A stretch of 64,000 nt of DNA from Flectonema sp. DT1601 (GCA_964019425.1 OZ025784.1:620001-684000), one strand, 5' to 3'. Positions 51,222-62,464 are shown, counted from the first letter of the stretch. Made by a program: numbers and translations. The notes: generated by a model not told the origin, from the letters alone.

Positions 51222-52481
51222 TTACTTTTCCTTTTCCTCCATATCTTCCTCACCTTCAGGTGCCTCCTTGTCAGGTGCACTGGAGTCATCGTCGTCTTCT
51301 TCTTTGTCTTCCTTCTTTGGTTTAAATGCAAGTACAAGAAGTCCAATTACGATGAGTGCTGAAAGAGACCCGGCAGCGGCGATACCGGCAGTTCCATTTG
51401 TGTCATCATCGTTATCAATAGACATTGGAACTGATGGGTTAACAAGAACTGGAGGTGGGACAGGTGTTTGATCAATTGCTTGGCTAGACGATGTTGCGAC
51501 AGTAAGCGCAGGTTCACCCCCAGCAATAGCTGCTGCAGTTGCAGCAGTAACAGCAGCAGTATGAGCTGTTGCCAATTCAGCAGCAGTCTTCTTTGATCTT
51601 CCTTGAAAGTACACTCTAACAACTCCGGCCTGTAAGACACCTACTTCTCTGGATGCTACAACAGGTCTTACAGCACATGCCGTACAACCTGAATTAATCC
51701 ATTCAGCTACCCGAGTAACTGTACATTGTCTCAAACAAGTGATTAATTCATTTCCAGATGCAGTATCACCAAGTGTTGCGGCCATGGTGTTAATATAGGC
51801 TTCACTAAAAAAGTATGTTCTAGCAGTATTAGTAAGCCCCTGAAGAATAACTTCGGAAGTGAAGTGTCTGTCTCCAGCAGGTACAGGGACCTTGGTGGCA
51901 CCAGTAACGGCCGGAGAGTTCGTACTTGGGGACAATAAAATCAAACTCGCCAAGAAGTCAACGTAAAATACGTATCTTTCACTGTGCTGGGTAATAGTAG
52001 TGGGTGTTGCTGCAGCACGACGTGCCATAACGATGTATGAGTAACGGAAAGCTGGATCAGTCGCAGCTCTGGTTCTGGTAAAAGTCATTGTAGTCACTCC
52101 TCCAGTAGTGGAAACAGCTGCGGCAGGTGTTGAAAGAGTTTGAACACTTGCGATGTCAGTTCTTGTCGCCTGAACATCAGCTGCTACCTTAGCAGGTAAC
52201 GTATAACGATTTATCGCTCCAGCATTATCAGCTACAACAACAGTAGAACCAATCATCTGTTGGAGGCTGTTCCATCCTACTCCGAACCAACCACTTCCTG
52301 CAGCTGCTCGTAAATGAAAGTTGATCGCCGTACCCTCTGGAGTCATTCCCCAGTTCAATGTTAATCCACCTTGAGTTGTTTTACATCTGTATCCCAACAC
52401 GTCTGGAGTATCACACACTGTTACCTGTGAGGAGGCAAATCCCGCCAGGGAGAACAACACTGCTGATGACAAGAACTTCAT
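51222..52481 (-). CDS. DOMON-domain type I membrane protein (copy 1)
   Basis: The 419-residue product has a signal peptide (MKFLSSAVLFSLAGFASSQV), a DOMON-like domain in residues 20-175 (YRCKTTQGGLTLNWGMTPEG, GWFGVGWNSLQQMIGSTVVV, then YSYIVMARR and THSERYVF-like strands), a cysteine-containing spacer (CLRQCTVTRVAEWINSGCTAC), one membrane helix (IAAAGSLSALIVIGLLVLAF) and an acidic tail. DOMON domains bind haem or sugars in secreted and redox proteins; I see no cytochrome b561 partner. The codon choice looks more selective and Ala/Thr-rich than in the neighbours, which suggests high expression. A diverged relative lies 4.2 kb away at 56707-57870 with the same layout. ATG at 52481 follows a TTTGTTTCTCACAG acceptor. 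Confidence 0.85.
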   Translation of the reverse strand: MKFLSSAVLFSLAGFASSQVTVCDTPDVLGYRCKTTQGGLTLNWGMTPEGTAINFHLRAAAGSGWFGVGWNSLQQMIGSTVVVADNAGAINRYTLPAKVAADVQATRTDIASVQTLSTPAAAVSTTGGVTTMTFTRTRAATDPAFRYSYIVMARRAAATPTTITQHSERYVFYVDFLASLILLSPSTNSPAVTGATKVPVPAGDRHFTSEVILQGLTNTARTYFFSEAYINTMAATLGDTASGNELITCLRQCTVTRVAEWINSGCTACAVRPVVASREVGVLQAGVVRVYFQGRSKKTAAELATAHTAAVTAATAAAIAGGEPALTVATSSSQAIDQTPVPPPVLVNPSVPMSIDNDDDTNGTAGIAAAGSLSALIVIGLLVLAFKPKKEDKEEDDDDSSAPDKEAPEGEEDMEEKEK

Positions 52482-52494
52482 TTGGTATCACCTT

Positions 52495-52525
52495 CTGTGA
52501 GAAACAAAATTATTATTACAACAAG
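52495..52525 (-). promoter_or_regulatory. Probable trans-splice acceptor of DOMON copy 1
   Basis: Minus strand AATTTTGTTTCTCACAG, 13 bases before the ATG at 52481. Confidence 0.55.
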
Positions 52526-53391
52526 ACACATTACGTTGTCAGTGAAATCTGACCAACTAACTCACTTTCCGTGTGAACACCTTGAGATACCAATTGCAGA
52601 GCCCCCTACAAGGGGCGTAACTACCACAAATAGATTTAAAGAAAAGATTAAGGTCAATTAGGTACTGCTGTGCGATTCCTTTACTTCATCCCATATGTGT
52701 CTACCTGCTGGTTTTATAGCTTCGGAACAAAACAAAAATAAATTCAACATTGGTGTGGGACCTACCTCACATAAATCGCACGGCACACAGAAAATAATAT
52801 TTGAGTCAGGGAAATTGAAGTTTTCTTTTTTTTTTTTTTTTCCTTTTTTTTTTTCTTTGATAAGGCACCACGTTGAACATGTCTACACTTTGCTGTGTAA
52901 ATAGCGCAGAACTCGAGCGACTATCTTCTTTTTTTTCCTTTTTTCCCCTTCAAAAAAAAAAATAAAAAGAAAAATCGCTAAGCCGTCTCTATTAAAAAAT
53001 GCAACGAAAAACATCGCAATCAGGCAGTACCTTACTCTGCAAAAATTTTTTTTCCCTTTCTTTTCTTTCATTCATTTTTTTTTTTCAAAATGAAGAAAAA
53101 AAAAAGAGGGGAAAAAAAAAACGGGGAGGAGGAAACGAGAATACCATCAATAAAGCTACTGAAGAATAAATTTCCATTTACTTAATCGCAACGTAAACAC
53201 GTCAATGGAATCAATTCATTTTTACTTTGCGTGAAGAACTTGCAAGTAACACAATAATGACCTGGCATCAACAAAGAGAAGGGACGACAAAACGTAGGAA
53301 AGCAACAAGAACCAAAGAGGATAAGGGGAAAAAAAAAAAAAAAAAAAAGAGAGAGAGAGAACAAAAAAGATAAACACAAAGCGACTACCAC

Positions 53392-53429
<38 letters not shown>

Positions 53430-54275
53430 ATGAGGAAAGCACTCTCTCAAAAACACGCATTCAAAAAAAAAAAAAAAAAAAAAAAACGTGTACTTTCGAT
53501 AAGCCGCATCATACTTAAAAAAAAGAAACAGAGAGAAAGAGAAGGGGGAAGGTAAAGAGGAAACTGATTGTTTTTTTTTTTTTTTTTTGAAACCAATGTT
53601 GAAAATGAGAACCAAAAAAACTTTACCATTCAATTATTATTTTTTTTCATCTCGAAGACATGTTTTATGGGCGAAAGAAAATTGTGGCAGCGTAACATTA
53701 GCAACCTTTACTTTATATAGGCTTGTTTCCGCACACAAACAAATTCTTTTTTTTAACATTCCACTTTTGATGAGTTTTTTTTCTTCTTCTCTTGCAAGAA
53801 CTTATGTTAACTATTTGGCTCACCGACGAAAAGAAAAAAGAAAAAATATATATAGATAGATATAGAAATCGAATCAAGCAATATAAGGAAAACATGCATT
53901 TATCTAATACACGTAAGTAGATATTTTCCTTTTTTTTTTTTTTTCTTAAATTTCATTAAAAACAAACTACTGAACCATGTAAGAAACAAAGAAAGAAAAA
54001 ATTTCTCCAATTCCATTGTATTCGTTTAGCAAAAAACAAAAAAAAGACAAAAGGAAAGAAAAAAAGAGACAAAAGTAAAACATATAAACAAACTCAATAA
54101 CGTATCTCACACGGTTTGCTTTTTTTGAGCGATATTTTTTATTTATTTATTCATTTTACTTAAGATTCCGATAAGTAGTTCAGATAACAGTACTGATAAC
54201 TACAAGAGGCCTAGATAGCCTGCATCAGTAAGGACACCTAATCGTGAAGATTGTTGTTTTATAGCTTCAGTTCGA

Positions 54276-54300
54276 AGTGATGGGTTCGAACTCTCACCTT
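54276..54300 (-). other. tRNA B-box-like sequence
   Basis: Minus strand GTGAGAGTTCGAACCCATCAC contains the pol III B-box consensus GTTCGAANCC. The flanks do not fold as a full tRNA, so a SINE relic or chance match is more likely than a tRNA gene. Confidence 0.25.
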
Positions 54301-55286
54301 GCAAAAGGCTAAGGCTAACTATCTGAGAATGTGAAAAAAAAAAAAAAAATTCCATATTCATGTACAGCATCTTTCTTTATAATACGACCAATTGCACCCA
54401 CAAACTACTAAATAAAATAGAACCCCCAGAAAACAGTACTAGTCGTCCAGTACTTCTCAGAAGCTTTATAAAAATCTACAAAAATTGGGCAGCACATAGC
54501 CATATCATTCAGCAAAGGATCAGGACTTCGGGCTTACTATACTTCTTAGTTAGTTTTAAACGACAAAATCTGGGTAAAAAGGCAAAAAAAAAAGAAAAAA
54601 AAAGAAACAGAAGAATTCAACAAACAAACTCAACCAACACGGAAAGTTTTTTTTTTTTTTTTTTTTTTCCCCTTCCTTCAAACTGCGGGAAGTTATTCAA
54701 AACTTGAAGGTGAATAGAGACACACTCGGTTCATTCATGTTTCAGGATAGAAACGATAAAGGTAAACCCCAGCCAGTCACAGTAGAATCAATCCAGCAAC
54801 CGTAGGGAAAAAAGAACTAGTGACTCAACTCTGATTGAAGAAGGGTAATATAAAAGAGAGCTCACGAATTAAGCTTTCGATTTTTGATATTGCCGTTGGT
54901 GTTGTTGTTTTTTTTTTTTTCTTTCCACAACATCACGAGCTTGGGTATTCCAATGCAGAGGTCAACCTCCGTAGAATCCGGAGGCACACCTCTCACCGAG
55001 TTACACCAATTGCAAGGAAACATGGGAATTAACTTATTTAAAAAAAAACTTATTTTAAAAAAAAAAAAAGAAGAAGAGGGGGGAAAAACTTGACCACAAC
55101 TCGAAAATAAGAAATCTACTTTGTGACATCTACTTTGTGACTTCAAGTGGGTTTTTTTTTCTTACGGAGTTTTTTTTTTTTTTTTTTTTTGTTTCTTACT
55201 TGGCGAGTGTAATCACCAGAACCAAAAAAAACACAGTATAATGAGAAAGGACAAAGAAAGTAGTTTCCATTTTATTTTCCCGAATG

Positions 55287-55317
<31 letters not shown>

Positions 55318-55740
55318 TAATTAAAAAAAATAACTTGTATCGTATACTCCCTTATAAGATAATCTTTTTCCTAAGGATCTCTTTGGTAGTTGCTTCTTTT
55401 TTTTTTTTTTTTTTTTTTTTCGGTCTCAGAAACTAGGACACAGACCAAACCATACTGGACACAGACGTGGCAAGATATAATAATCTATAATTATAAAAAA
55501 ATATTTACCTCCCAACAATAATCTATAACGTCCGAAAGTGCTGACCTCGATTTCTTCATGTTTTTTTTTTTTTTTTTTTTGCTCTGAGTACTGTAATAAA
55601 GCACCTTAGAGCCTTTGTGGGATTTTTTTTTTAGTTATTATTAATGGTTATCAGTTCACCATTAGTTAGTATCATTAATTTTAGAACAGAAACGTGAATA
55701 AGAAAAGTAGAGATTAGTAAAAGAAAAGTCATTCATTTCT

Positions 55741-55930
55741 GCAGTTTCCTAATCTCATACTACTTGTCCCTTTTTGGGCCTTAATCAGTAAGTTCTAAGG
55801 GACTTCATTCTATGATGAAGTTAGTATTAATGGTTATCAATTAATTTAACGGTTTTCAATTATCATTAGTCAATCAAGTTCATCAAACCACCGAGTACCG
55901 ATTAGGCAGACATTCAAAGAGTACTGGTTC
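55741..55930. repeat. Degraded dispersed repeat, copy B
   Basis: TAATCTCATACTACTTGTCC then GGGCCTTAAT (55749-55783), and after about 105 further bases CCGAGTACCGATTAG, mirror the two blocks at 25391-25485 in the same order. The 55 kb copy carries extra sequence between the blocks. Confidence 0.4.
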
Positions 55931-56322
55931 TGAGGGTCCCCAATACTGCGGTAGAAAGTTGAACCTCATCCCTTAAAAAAAAAAAAAAAAAAAAAAAAGT
56001 GTTGCATCAAAAAAAAACAAGGGTTATTTACTTGATACCGTAATGAAGTATATAAAGCAAACTTGAGGTAAGGGGGAATGAAACAAAAAATTCGAAAAAA
56101 AATTGCGAATTTTATATTTTTTTTTCTATGATGGATATTACGAGTGCGCACATCGTAATAAAAAAATGACATTAATTTTTTTTTTTTTTTTTTTTTTTTC
56201 CTATTCCTCATGCACACAGCGCAATTTGCGAGTAGAAAACCGGCAAACACTAATGTAGGGAACCAATTTTATTAGATTTGTAAATCCGGCTTAAAAAAAA
56301 AAAAAAAAAAAGAACTACTTCA

Positions 56323-56401
56323 GACAATCTTAATTGTCAGCAGCAGCATAGTAAATAAATAAGAATAATATCGCCGAAAGCCACGTGAACACAGTTGAGC
56401 G
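56323..56401. repeat. Dispersed repeat, copy B (about 80 bp)
   Basis: From GACAATCTTAATTGTCAG to CCACGTGAACACAGTTGAGCG it matches 27828-27918 in the same orientation with small gaps. The flanks are unrelated. Confidence 0.55.
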
Positions 56402-56706
56402 GGGAAGAGCAGGGGGTATGGATAAGTTCTTTTTTTTTATTTGTTCTTTTATTTGCTCATCCCTCTTTGCAGTGGACAAGGTGAGACAACACAACCATAG
56501 AGTCCACTAGTTGGTACCAAGTGAACAAAAAAAAAAAGAAAAATAAAATATATAAAATTTTATTACAAAAAAAAAAAAAAAAAAAAAAATTCAACAATCG
56601 ACGATCACGATGGAAATTTTCCAAGGACGACTTTATTAAATAAATTTAAAAAAAAAAAAAAATTTAAAAACACAAACAAAACAGATACAATAACACGACC
56701 TAACGA

Positions 56707-57870
56707 TTATTGATCAGTCTCGTTATCTACAGAATCGTCAGAGAGATATTTGCAATCAGGAACGGTTACTGTTTTTAATGGCACGTCATCGTCACTACTA
56801 TCACCAGAGTCTGAGTCAGTTTCATCTCCGAAATCAGAATCCTTAGCGACCAAGGTTAGATATGCTATTCCTAAAATCAGTATAAGACTGACTGCTATAA
56901 AAAAGTGGTAGTTCGTTCTCTTATAGCTGATTTCGACTGTGATCGTTGAGTCTTCAAAGACGCCACCGACATAAGCAGCAGATTTCCATCCAGCTTCACT
57001 CACAGTACTGCCATCAAGAATTGATTTTCCGTTTGCTTCCATTTTATAACCGATATTTAAACTTGAGGGTTCTTCCTTTTCAGTGTTAGGTTCTTCACAA
57101 CCGTAACACTCACCGTCTTTCCATTCGCTTTCTGTTGATGTTCTGGTTACTTTACATACCTGAATGCATTTAATTTCTGAATCAGAACTCAATTCGATAT
57201 TAATCTCAGCATTAAATGACTCTGCAGCAGATAAGAAGCTGCTTATCGTTACATCAGAAACAATATACGATATAGATGTTTGTTGTATTCCATTTTCTTC
57301 TTCAATGCTGTATTCAGGTCCATGCTCAGGTAGGTTTTTTATATCCAATTGAGAGAAGGCATTGCTTAAGACTGATGAGTATTTTACTAAAAATGATCCT
57401 TTTGAGTTCGAAGAATGTTGAGATAAGTCTCTCTGTGTTTCACTGTATCCTAATATGATCCATTCATCAGGAAGTTCATTGCATGGGAATTCGAGATATC
57501 TTCTGAATGACAAAACCCTCATTCCATTTTCAGTAGCTAAATCAATGTCTGCTAACCACTCTGGAGAACTCGCAGTAGATTTAATAACTGAAGGGTTCTT
57601 ATCAATCAATGAATACGATTTTATCTCATCACCAGTATCAATGACTGTTGTTGTTCCCTGCATGTATGGTAATTCGTTAAATCCGACAGCCATCCATCCA
57701 TATTCTGAAGGAACTTCTGCTACGTATTCAACAAACTGACCGTTAAAAGCAGCACCCCAGTTTACGGTCATCTCTCCTACGGTATAACTACACTCATAAC
57801 CTGCTCTTGTGGGTTGGTCACATCCCACTACTGCTGTCAGTAAGGAGATGGTTGTGGTTATTCTTATCAT
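56707..57870 (-). CDS. DOMON-domain type I membrane protein (copy 2)
   Basis: The 387-residue product has the same plan as the gene at 51222-52481: signal peptide (MIRITTTISLLTAVVGC), a DOMON-like domain with AGYECSYTVGEMTVNWGAAF, GWMAVGFNELPYMQGTTTVI and the DEWIILGYSETQRDLSQHSS strand, a Cys-rich spacer CIQVCKVTRTSTESEWKDGE then CYGCEE, a membrane helix near 318-340 (FFIAVSLILILGIAYLTLVA) and a very acidic tail. Identity to copy 1 is low outside the shared motifs GYxC, VNWG, GWxxVGxN, CxxxCxVTR and W...G-C-x-x-C, so the duplication is old. Codon use is more ordinary than in copy 1. The tail holds clusters such as SDSGDSSDDD, likely casein kinase 2 sites. Confidence 0.85.
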   Translation of the reverse strand: MIRITTTISLLTAVVGCDQPTRAGYECSYTVGEMTVNWGAAFNGQFVEYVAEVPSEYGWMAVGFNELPYMQGTTTVIDTGDEIKSYSLIDKNPSVIKSTASSPEWLADIDLATENGMRVLSFRRYLEFPCNELPDEWIILGYSETQRDLSQHSSNSKGSFLVKYSSVLSNAFSQLDIKNLPEHGPEYSIEEENGIQQTSISYIVSDVTISSFLSAAESFNAEINIELSSDSEIKCIQVCKVTRTSTESEWKDGECYGCEEPNTEKEEPSSLNIGYKMEANGKSILDGSTVSEAGWKSAAYVGGVFEDSTITVEISYKRTNYHFFIAVSLILILGIAYLTLVAKDSDFGDETDSDSGDSSDDDVPLKTVTVPDCKYLSDDSVDNETDQ

Positions 57871-59491
57871 TTTTACTATTTTTTTTTTTTGTTTTGTTTT
57901 GTTGATAAAAATATAATTCCTGGATTGTTTTTTTTTTTTTTTGAAGTAGGAGTTAGCCTCTTGAGGAGTACATTTCTCTTCCTTATATTATTATCAAAAT
58001 GGATCCATCAGCTGTTCCCAAATATGGGAAAATAAATATATTAGCGTCACATGTATTGCTGTTATGAATGGGAAGGAAAAGAAGAAGAAAAAAAAGAAAT
58101 CTGTTGCTAAGTGTGAACACGCAAACCATGAATGTACGCTTGCCCCACAATAACGACATTGGCGATTTCTCACTACTCTTTTTCAATCGTCCTCTCTTTT
58201 TTTTTTTTTTTTTTTCCCCCTTTTTTGTTGCTATTGTTTTTCTTTTTTTTTTTTTTTTTTTTTTTTTTCCCACTGAAGAAACAAAAAAAAAAAAAAAAAA
58301 AAAAAATCACAACGTTAGAAGAAAGACAACGTGTTGTGGTCATACTCACTAATTGGGTCGGATGTTGAATAAAAAATAAGGTGTCGAAAACCTTCATACG
58401 AAAAAAAAAAAAAAAAAAATTAATCACACCAACTTTTATATTATGCTGATCATTAACAAATTAGTAACATTAATTTAAAACGGAATTCACGTTGTTATAG
58501 TTGGTCTGCTACATGCATAGTATGCTTTTTCTCTCTCTTTACCAACTGATGATACTTTTCCAAAAACAGCTTGAACAAAGAAGTGATATAGCTTCGTATA
58601 TTGAAGTAATGTCATAAAGAAAATAAAATTCCTTCCTCTATATGAATCGGAACTGTCTTCCTTGAAAACAATTTACACCGAACTCTAGGATTTTATTATT
58701 TTATTATTTGTTTTTTTTTTATTATTATTATTTTTTTTTTTTTAATATTCAACAAGAGGGAGCATATATGACTCGGTAGTCGCTCGCCAATCGGTAGTAA
58801 GTAAGCGGAGGCAGTAACAACGCAAAAACCACTAGGGTTTTTTTTTTTTTTTTTTTTTTTAATCTGCCAAATAAAAAAAATGGTCAACATAATGAAACAA
58901 CCAGAGGGAGGCTTTTTTTTTTTTTTTTTTTTTTTTTTTCTTCTCTCTCTTCTTTTTTTAATAGGCTCCCTCTGAAAAAAAAAATCGATAAAGAGACGTA
59001 ATTTTCTAACGGTTAACTATAAACAAACTTACCTAAAAGCATGTAAGAAATTAAAAAAAAAAGAGCGCAGGAGGGACTCGAACTGGATAAACACAGATTT
59101 GAAAAAAACAAAAACAAAAAAAAAGTAAAACAAAAACAACAACAAAAAAAAAAAACAGTTTCTACACATAACTATCAATAAGATTGTCAGATTTATTATT
59201 ATTATTTTTTTTTTTTAATACATTGAAAAAGCACTTTGTTTGTGCACGAAACCGTGAACCGACTTAAACTGATAAAGCTAAAAGAGGTTTACGTGTGTTG
59301 CCAACATTCCTTTTCGTTCTTACAATACTTGTTAAATGCAAAAAAAAAGAAAAAAAAATGGAAATTAGAAGGGCGAAAAAAAAAAAGAAGACGTACATTC
59401 ATTGTAAGTTATCTGATCCGTGGCTCAACTGGTCATAGAAATACGTGTTCTGGTAGCACACACCCACTTGCGTGGAGTTTTCGTGTATATC
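57871..59491. other. Gene-poor stretch, DOMON copy 2 to PP2C
   Basis: About 1.6 kb with long T and A runs (58195-58310, 58399-58419, 58837-58860, 58912-58939). A tRNA T-arm-like end with a T tract lies at 59060-59095 (minus), and an A-box-like TGGCTCAACTGG at 59420 (plus). No complete RNA or protein gene seen. Confidence 0.45.
59060..59095 (-). other. Partial tRNA-like 3' end with T tract
   Basis: Minus strand CCAGTTCGAGTCCCTCCTGC is followed by GCTC and a run of T, the layout of a tRNA T-arm, acceptor strand and pol III terminator. The upstream bases are T-rich and have no A box, so this is at best a truncated tRNA or SINE relic. Confidence 0.3.
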
Positions 59492-61407
59492 TCACGTATT
59501 AAAAATTATTAGGTTTACAGTCATATTATCAGTTCCTTCTCCGTTCTCTTCAATCGTAGGAGAAATACAATGGTCTAAGAGCAATGAACAAGCTTCTTTG
59601 GGAGAAGTTGTTTTTAAAGCAGCAGACAAGAAATCAACAACTTCTTGATCAGACATGCAGTCCCATATTCCATCACAGGCTTGAACAATGAAGTTATCTT
59701 CGGGGGTGAGTTGACGATATTCTATTGCTGGACAACAAGTAACAGCCTGGCCATCTGGTCCTAACCCTCCAGCTTGTTTGAAATCAAAATCACCTAAAGC
59801 CCTACTCACAGCTAGCATTCCTTCAACCCTGCCTTCACCACACACTCTACTACCGCTATTTAAAATTCTAGTCCTTTCTCTTGGAGAGTCAGGTTTATGG
59901 TCGTTTGAGAGTCGATCAGCTATACCATTTCGTGACATTACAGCCTGATTGATTTTTTTTTTTTTTGCCTAATAAGTTCTTTTAGTAATAAATAAAAAAC
60001 ACACCCTTGAATCACCAGAGTTTGCGATAACTACCAACGAATCACAGATAACTATGCTATTTACGGTTGTTCCAGTCGAACCATTATGTTCTGTAGAGAG
60101 AGTCTGTTGGATGACCTCATCAGTGTTGAGAAACGCTTTAGTTAACGCTGTTGCGATACTGTCTGGACTCGATAAATCTATTTGTTTTTTTTTTATTATA
60201 AATTGATATCCTGCGTTTATCAAGCAAGAGGGAGGGGGGCTTGGATAAATAAATCAAGGGGTTAACACGCAACATATTAGACATGAATCCTGTCCACACA
60301 AAATCGCATGCTTTAAATAAACTACCAGAAAAGGGAAAGGGAGAAAGTTGTTTAATTCATACCGGCATCCTTAAGATGGATATCAATATTATTATGCAGG
60401 TGATTGCCAACGAAATCAGCAACTTTCCAGCCACCATGACCATCGTACACACCAAAGTGGTTGACAGATGGATGACTTGGGAGAGGAATAGAAACATTGT
60501 GCGAGTCTTCGTTACTAGACCTCCATCCTTGCATAGTAATTGAAGTACAAGATAGTTTAGATGATTGTTGGTGTTCAATATGTTTATCAGTGACAGCTTC
60601 TTGCATGAATCCTCCTTTAGTTCTAAACAAAGGATCAAGTATAGCAGCAAAGTGTTCTGTTTCTTCATATGTCGCGAACCGATTATGCTGGTAGTCCCAC
60701 GCAGCTTCATCTCCCAGCTCATAGCAAATTGCAACTTTCTCTACCGGATTAGAATTAAAATGCTTCTGCGCTTCGATTAGGCAAAAAGATTTTTTTGATC
60801 GAGGGAAATATCTCTGTGCTGGTCTCTTTCCTGTTATGCAACAAGAGTAGAAAAGTGAGTGAAAATCGACATCTTCATCTTCCTCGTTTGGAGGAGGTGT
60901 ATAAGATCTGCGTAACTCTTCAGCAGTAAGTGGTTCATCAGATGTTGGAAGCAGTCGAGGAGGTTGCTCAGGAGAAGCAGATCTACTCCTTGGAATGGGA
61001 CTCGAACACGGACTTCCATCACCCCTGTTGGGATCATTTCTTAAAGTAGTAAAAGATCTCGCTCTGGCTGCTCGTTTCTTTTGAACAACAGGATTCGCTT
61101 CAACTACTTCAGTCATACCCGATGTTTGTTTCTCTGGTGTTGTCATCGATTCAGTCTGTGAAATACCTTTTACAGGTTGTAATTTAACAGTTAAGAACCC
61201 TCTCTCTTCATCATCATAGGGAGGGTTGACCATTGAGGTTACACTACACACTTCACTGTAATCACTTTTTAATTGTGTGATTGCTAACGCAACTGTGCTG
61301 ACATATTTACCAGCGCCGTGAACCTCAACTTCCTCACCTTGTCGAAGTTTTTCAAGGCAAGTTTCGACCACCTTCGGTGAGTTGAATTCCGTACATTCCA
61401 CTCTCAT
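59492..61407 (-). CDS. Alba domain fused to a PP2C-family protein phosphatase, three exons
   Basis: Exons 61407-60363, 60210-60005 and 59944-59492 join in phase through introns of 152 nt (GTATGA) and 60 nt (GTGTGT), giving 567 residues. Residues 1-80 are an Alba-like nucleic-acid-binding domain (KVVETCLEKLRQGEEVEVHG, AGKYVSTVALAITQLKSDY, GFLTVKLQPV). A disordered Ser/Pro linker and an unassigned region follow. Residues 284-567 are a PP2C Ser/Thr phosphatase with its metal-binding set: TMQGWRSSNEDSH, FGVYDGHGG, the join ANSGDSR-AVMSRNG, SNDHKPD, LAVSRALGDF, QACDGIWDCMSDQEV and GTDNMTVN. Alba and phosphatase share exon 1 without a break, so the fusion does not depend on splicing. The ATG at 61464 is replaced by 61407 because a TGTTTTCTTTAG acceptor lies between. 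Confidence 0.9.
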
Positions 61408-61423
61408 GTCGTGGTGTGAGGTG

Positions 61424-61440
61424 CTAAAGAAAACAGAAAT
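61424..61440 (-). promoter_or_regulatory. Probable trans-splice acceptor of the Alba-PP2C gene
   Basis: Minus strand TTTCTGTTTTCTTTAG, 17 bases before the ATG at 61407. It sets the start directly at the Alba domain. Confidence 0.55.
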
Positions 61441-62072
61441 AATATACAACTCGAATGATAACATATAAATGTAATAACTTTTTCTTTTTTTTCACCCTTC
61501 TAATTTCTTTTCAAGTCAAGTGGTATTAGTCTCGTCGTGTTTGCGCATTCTTTCCTGCACTAAAAACAATATAATGTGATCACAAGAAAGGTTGTTACAG
61601 ACAATATAAAAAATAGTTAGTCAGCAAGTCCAGAACTAATGACTGCAATGAGACAATGCGACATTGGGAAAGTTTGAAAAGGGGAAAATTCGTAACAACA
61701 AAATTTAAAAAAAAAAAAAAAAAAAAAAGATGGTAAGCAAATTAAATTATAGCACAGAGAGAGCATTGTGGTAACGATGCAGATAGTTAGAAAAGTGGTA
61801 CAGAAAAAGAAAAAAAACGAGCAAAAAAAAAAAAAAATATATGAATAAAAATCGCTATACGAAAAAAGAGAAAAGGAAATTCATAATTTCTAACACGCGT
61901 GGAGGGGGGTTCATTTGTGTTTGCTCAATAGAGAAATATTCAGTAACAAAGCTACCTATTGTAGTCTATCGTTACAGAAAAAAAGGACAACATGTTGTAT
62001 GCGAATTAAATACCAAGTTTTATTAACCCTACTCTAAGAAATAAGCTGAAGCAAGTCTATCTGAATGGCTAC

Positions 62073-62110
<38 letters not shown>

Positions 62111-62464
62111 AGAAAACCAGTTTCCATTGATGGAATCGAAAGAAAGGATAAAAATCCGTTTGTTTTTTTTTCTTTTTTTTGTTGTTGTTGTTTTTTTTTG
62201 AACAATGAAATACATCCAAAAACAGACTGGATAGTGACGACCATTTTATGGAAGAAAAGAAAAAAAAAAGAGACACACGATCGTGTTTTGAAATGTATTT
62301 TCTGATATTCGATATAGTGAACGAGGACGTCGACTGCCGTCGTCTCTCTGTTAGTGAAAATGGGTAGAGTTAGTACTCGTAATACGCACGATACAAGCTG
62401 ACAAGGTTTACACATCTGTTGTATTATATTTAACAAACAAGGCAAGACAACTCGTTAAATCCTC
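61441..62464. other. Intergenic, Alba-PP2C to TLC-like gene
   Basis: About 1 kb, A/T-rich with A runs at 61707-61728 and 62080-62109. Frames here read through the runs and are not supported. Confidence 0.5.

Larger units (their letters stand above)
52526..56706. other. Gene-poor stretch between the two DOMON genes
   Basis: About 4.2 kb. It holds the longest T run of the window (36 bases, 53393-53428), other A/T runs, copy B of two dispersed repeats (55741-55930 and 56323-56401), and a tRNA B-box-like sequence near 54290. Open frames in this region are short or homopolymer-driven. No gene supported. Confidence 0.45.

Noticed and set aside
54360-54707. 115-codon plus-strand frame
   Set aside because: It is on the strand without genes, ends in Lys and Phe runs, and matches nothing I know.
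59969-60223. Separate small gene at the second PP2C exon
   Set aside because: It begins in an intron and joins in phase to both neighbours, giving GDSR-AVMSRNG of PP2C.
62029-62445. 138-codon minus-strand frame downstream of the TLC-like gene
   Set aside because: It passes through several homopolymers (poly-Phe, poly-Lys) and shows no domain.
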